Of a stretch of 9,157 bases of DNA, positions 5,466-9,157 are shown one piece after another. The notes beneath the pieces are model-generated. The model was not told where the DNA came from. It ran no database searches and saw only the letters and a list, made by a program, of their open reading frames with translations. The translations under genes were made by a program, and so were the position numbers. How positions within the stretch are numbered: the stretch's first letter is position 1; every line of letters begins with the position of its first letter. Source of the DNA: HRBIN15 sp039630445 (GTDB lineage Bacteria > Armatimonadota > Fimbriimonadia > Fimbriimonadales > GBS-DC); the NCBI GenBank assembly GCA_039630445.1, contig JBCNVA010000018.1, positions 1 through 9,157 on the forward strand, given 5' to 3'.

Positions 5466-6566
5466 ATGCGAGCCTATCTGGTGCTGGAGGACGGGAGCTG
5501 GTACGAGGGGGAAGCCCTCGGCGCGGAAGGACACACCACGGGCGAGCTGGTGTTCAACACGGGCATGACGGGCTATCAGGAGGTGTTGACCGACCCCTCC
5601 TACGCCGGGCAAATCGTGCTGATGACCTATCCGCTGGTGGGCAACTACGGGCTGAACCCGGAGGATCAGGAGTCGTTCCGCGTGCAGGTGGCGGGCTTTG
5701 TGGTGCGCGAGGCGTGCGATTCGCCCTCGAACTGGCGGGCACGCTTCGCCCTACACGATTACCTTGCGATGAACGGCGTCGTGGGCATCGAGGGGGTGGA
5801 CACCCGCGCGATTACTCGCCGAATCCGCGAGCGCGGCGTGATGATGGGCACTATCACCACTGACGAGACGCCCGCCGACGCCCTTGAACGGCTGCAAAGC
5901 ACTCCCCGCTATGAGGAAAGCGATTTCGTGTTCAGCGTCACCACGCCGACACCCTACAAATGGGGCTATGACGGGCTGGAGCCGATGAGCGCGCCCGATG
6001 ACCGCTACCGCTATCGTGTGGCGATTCTCGACTGCGGCGTCAAATGGAACATTCCGCGACGGCTGGCGAGCTTGGGCGTGCGCTCGATCATCCTGCCCGC
6101 GACCACATCTGCAGAGGAGATCCTTGCGCTGAACCCTGATGGGATTTTGCTTTCGCCTGGTCCGGGCGACCCGGCGCGGCTGGGCAGCGTGGTGGCAACG
6201 ATTCGCGAGCTGATTGGCAAAAAGCCCATCGCAGGCATCTGCCTGGGGCATCAGCTACTCTGCCTCGCGCTTGGCGCCAGCACCTACAAGCTCAAATTCG
6301 GGCATCGGGGCTGCAACCATCCTGTCAAGAACCTGCTGACGGGTCAGGTGGCGATTACCTCGCACAATCACGGCTACGCCGTCGTGCCAGAGAGTTTGGA
6401 GGGCACGGGGCTGGAGGTCACCCATATCCAGCTGAACGACGGCACTATTGAAGGGGTTCGCCATCGCGATTTGAAGCTCATCACGCTGCAATTTCACCCG
6501 GAGGCGGCGCCCGGACCGTGGGATAGTCGCCCCTTTTTCACCGAATTCCTGCACCTGATGGGCTGA
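5466..6566 (+). CDS. carA: Carbamoyl-phosphate synthase small (glutaminase) subunit
   Basis: CarA hydrolyses glutamine and passes ammonia to CarB, which makes carbamoyl phosphate for arginine and pyrimidine synthesis in the cytoplasm. The 366-residue product has the usual length. The N-terminal CPSase domain shows LVLEDGSWYEGEALG, ELVFNTGMTGYQEVLTDPSY and the VVGIEGVDTRAITRRIRERG block. The C-terminal class I glutamine amidotransferase domain has LSPGPGDP, the nucleophile in GICLGHQ (Cys259) and the HPEA pair (His344, Glu346), so the triad is intact. The start at ATG 5466 gives the expected MRAYLVLEDG N-terminus but lacks a ribosome-binding site; TATACT lies 11 nt upstream. carB is not downstream; carA stands alone here and is followed at once by the str operon promoter. 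Confidence 0.97.
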   Translation: MRAYLVLEDGSWYEGEALGAEGHTTGELVFNTGMTGYQEVLTDPSYAGQIVLMTYPLVGNYGLNPEDQESFRVQVAGFVVREACDSPSNWRARFALHDYLAMNGVVGIEGVDTRAITRRIRERGVMMGTITTDETPADALERLQSTPRYEESDFVFSVTTPTPYKWGYDGLEPMSAPDDRYRYRVAILDCGVKWNIPRRLASLGVRSIILPATTSAEEILALNPDGILLSPGPGDPARLGSVVATIRELIGKKPIAGICLGHQLLCLALGASTYKLKFGHRGCNHPVKNLLTGQVAITSHNHGYAVVPESLEGTGLEVTHIQLNDGTIEGVRHRDLKLITLQFHPEAAPGPWDSRPFFTEFLHLMG

Positions 6567-6570
6567 CCTC

Positions 6571-6600
6571 TTGACTTTTTTGCATGCGATTGGATATAAT
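6571..6600 (+). promoter_or_regulatory. Strong sigma-70 promoter of the str operon
   Basis: TTGACT (6571-6576) and a perfect TATAAT (6595-6600) are separated by 18 bp. It is the best promoter in the window and starts 5 bp after the carA stop. Transcription should begin near 6607, three bases before the first leader hairpin, giving an rpsL leader of about 270 nt. Confidence 0.88.
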
Positions 6601-6606
6601 ATGGCA

Positions 6607-6876
6607 TCGGGCATGCGCCTGGGCTGGGCAGGCGTGTGCCGGGAGGTTCATAGGAAAAAACGATGAACCGAACAGAGCATCGTGCGAACGCACATGGGGC
6701 TTTGTGGAGGCGAGGACACCGCAAAAGGTGTCCGAAACCCGGCTGAATGCGCCAAAGAGCGCATTGCCGAGACAGCCCCTCCACCCTGTGTGCGAGGGGC
6801 TATTTTGTTAGCCCCAAAGGTAGCCCACCTGTTGTGGGCATGAGGCCCCAGGCTACAGGTTGTAGGAGGCTAATGG
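6607..6876 (+). promoter_or_regulatory. Long structured 5' leader of the str operon
   Basis: The leader has no gene and folds by eye into a chain of perfect stems. These are an 11-bp hairpin (6610-6620 with 6630-6640); GGTTCAT/ATGAACC (6645-6651, 6663-6669); a CAT+GTGC hairpin with one bulge (6678-6696); and a three-way junction closed by GTGGAGG/CCTCCAC (6704-6710, 6778-6784). The junction contains GGACACC/GGTGTCC (6714-6733) and a CGGC+AATGCGC stem (6740-6769). Then come GGGGCTA/TAGCCCC (6796-6815) and GCCCAC/GTGGGC (6823-6839). Alternative pairs exist: AGCCCC at 6774-6779 can instead pair with GGGGCT at 6696-6701 or at 6796-6801. I recognise no named riboswitch or ribosomal-protein leader. 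It may sense a ribosomal protein, a ligand or translation, or be a separate small RNA. Confidence 0.65.
6864..6869 (+). promoter_or_regulatory. rpsL Shine-Dalgarno AGGAGG, deciding the start
   Basis: AGGAGG lies 7 nt before ATG 6877. A second ATG at 6873 overlaps it but is only 3 nt from the site and leads to a five-codon frame, so 6877 is the rpsL start. GGAGGCT (6865-6871) can pair, with one bulged base, with AGCCCCTCC at 6774-6782 of the leader. Confidence 0.75.
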
Positions 6877-7287
6877 ATGCCGACGATTAATCAGCTGATA
6901 CGCAAGGGTCGGAAGCCGAAGCTACGCAAAACGAAGTCGCCTGCGCTGCAGGGCTGTCCGCAGCGGCGGGGCGTCTGCACGGTCGTGCGCACCATGACGC
7001 CCAAAAAGCCGAACTCTGCCCTGCGCAAGGTGGCGCGCGTGCGCTTGACCAACGGCGTCGAAATCACCGCCTACATCCCGGGCATCGGGCACAACCTGCA
7101 GGAACACTCGGTGGTGCTGGTGCGCGGCGGGCGCGTGAAAGACCTGCCGGGCGTGCGCTACCATATCATTCGCGGCACGCTCGATTGCGCTGGTGTCGAG
7201 ATTCAGCCGACCACGCGCAACCAGGATCGACGCATGCAGGGGCGTTCTAAATACGGCTCCAAACGCCCCAAAGCCGCCAAAAAGTAA
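6877..7287 (+). CDS. rpsL: 30S ribosomal protein S12
   Basis: S12 sits at the decoding centre of the 30S subunit and controls translational accuracy. The 136-residue product starts MPTINQLIRKGR as in most bacteria and has the conserved TPKKPNSALRKVARVRL loop (residues 41 onward) and RGGRVKDLPGVRYHIIRG. The lysines at which streptomycin-resistance substitutions are usually found are present, so no resistance allele is seen. A 10-15-residue basic tail (SKYGSKRPKAAKK) is normal. It is the first gene of the str operon; rpsG follows after 13 nt. Confidence 0.98.
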   Translation: MPTINQLIRKGRKPKLRKTKSPALQGCPQRRGVCTVVRTMTPKKPNSALRKVARVRLTNGVEITAYIPGIGHNLQEHSVVLVRGGRVKDLPGVRYHIIRGTLDCAGVEIQPTTRNQDRRMQGRSKYGSKRPKAAKK

Positions 7288-7300
7288 GAGGTGAGATGCC

Positions 7301-7774
7301 ATGCCACGCAAGGGACCCGTGCCGAAGCGACAGGTACCGCCTGACCCGATTTACGATAGCGTGCTGGTCACCAAATTCATCAACCGCCTGATGAAGAACG
7401 GCAAGAAGGCGGTTGCGGAACGCATCTTTTATAAGGCGATGGAGATTATTGAGCAAAAAACGGGCAAGCCAGCGCTGGAGGTGTTCCAGCAGGCAATCGA
7501 GAATGTCGCGCCACAGGTGGAGGTGCGCCCGCGCCGTGTCGGGGGACAGACCTATCAGGTGCCTATCGAGGTCAACCCTGACCGACAGCGCTCGCTCGCC
7601 ATCCGCTGGATTGTAATGGCGGTACAGCGCAAAAAGGCAGGGCGTCCTGCCGAAGAGCGACTGGCACAGGAGCTGATCGATGCCTATAACCGCACGGGCA
7701 CCGCTTACAAAAAACGCGAAGACACCCATCGAATGGCGGAGGCGAACCGCGCCTTCGCTCACTACCGATGGTAA
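7301..7774 (+). CDS. rpsG: 30S ribosomal protein S7
   Basis: S7 nucleates assembly of the 30S head by binding the 3' domain of 16S rRNA. The 157-residue product has the standard length and features: MPRKGPVPKR start, KFINRLMKNGKKAVAERI, ENVAPQVEVRPRRVGGQTYQVPIEV and the RKKAGRPAEERLAQELIDA helix ending EANRAFAHYRW. GAGGTGA precedes ATG 7301 at normal spacing. In E. coli S7 represses the operon through a long rpsL-rpsG spacer; here the gap is only 13 nt, so that site cannot exist in the same form. Confidence 0.98.
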   Translation: MPRKGPVPKRQVPPDPIYDSVLVTKFINRLMKNGKKAVAERIFYKAMEIIEQKTGKPALEVFQQAIENVAPQVEVRPRRVGGQTYQVPIEVNPDRQRSLAIRWIVMAVQRKKAGRPAEERLAQELIDAYNRTGTAYKKREDTHRMAEANRAFAHYRW

Positions 7775-7792
7775 GAGGAGGCTTGGGCAACC

Positions 7793-9157
<1,365 letters not shown>

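Noticed and set aside
6700..6785. SAM-I riboswitch, because of GTGGAGG and GAAACCCGGC
   Set aside because: These short stretches resemble parts of the S-box core, but the closing stem with CTTATC/GATAAG-type ends and the kink-turn order are missing, and the downstream genes do not fit.
6796..6815. Intrinsic terminator/attenuator hairpin in the str leader
   Set aside because: The stem is perfect but is followed by AAAGG, with no U-tract.
6873..6890. Five-codon upstream frame ATG 6873 overlapping rpsL
   Set aside because: Spacing to AGGAGG is too short (3 nt) and the overlap with the rpsL start is probably chance.
7288..7300. S7 autoregulatory site between rpsL and rpsG
   Set aside because: The spacer is 13 nt, too short for the structured E. 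coli-type site.

Overview
The window is bacterial chromosome from a GC-rich organism. The right half is a housekeeping block: carA, then the start of the streptomycin (str) operon, rpsL-rpsG-fusA. The dispersed GTAGCGTCGGCGTC-type repeats, the CGCTTCGCTCGGAATGAC palindromes and the lack of Shine-Dalgarno sequences at several genes suggest a deep-branching, possibly hot-spring lineage such as Armatimonadota. That placement is only a guess from sequence style.

Layout. 1-1547 (minus): the N-terminal 515 codons of a large unrecognised protein, running off the left edge. 1548-1846: a divergent, strongly structured non-coding region that I interpret as a bacterial Y RNA. Its ends pair in a 13-bp helix with a single bulged C, and it contains a tRNA-like T-arm, a small UACG-capped arm and two 63-nt-spaced copies of a D-arm-like segment. 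1847-3425 (plus): a TROVE/Ro60 homologue with a vWA domain, split by one extra base near 2476. Y RNA and Ro60 are functional partners, and here they lie 27 nt apart on the same strand.

3426-4683 is a decayed island with no intact gene. It holds a cluster of short hairpin repeats, a nonsense-interrupted and truncated N-6 DNA methylase-like remnant, the tail of an upstream gene that overlaps it, and a MITE-like palindromic element of about 160 bp. A 22-bp direct repeat occurs at both ends of the island. Transcription terminators for the next minus-strand gene close it.

4684-5418 (minus) is a class I SAM methyltransferase, divergent from carA (5466-6566). Both have a -10-like hexamer 11 nt before their ATG and no ribosome-binding site, so both may give leaderless mRNAs. 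Five bases after carA lies a near-consensus promoter (TTGACT, 18 bp, TATAAT). It drives the str operon through a leader of about 270 nt that folds into several perfect hairpins and a three-way junction with mutually exclusive pairings. rpsL, rpsG and fusA then follow with short gaps and good ribosome-binding sites. fusA is cut by the right edge after 455 codons.

The most interesting system is the Y RNA-Ro60 locus. The second is the uncharacterised str-operon leader RNA.
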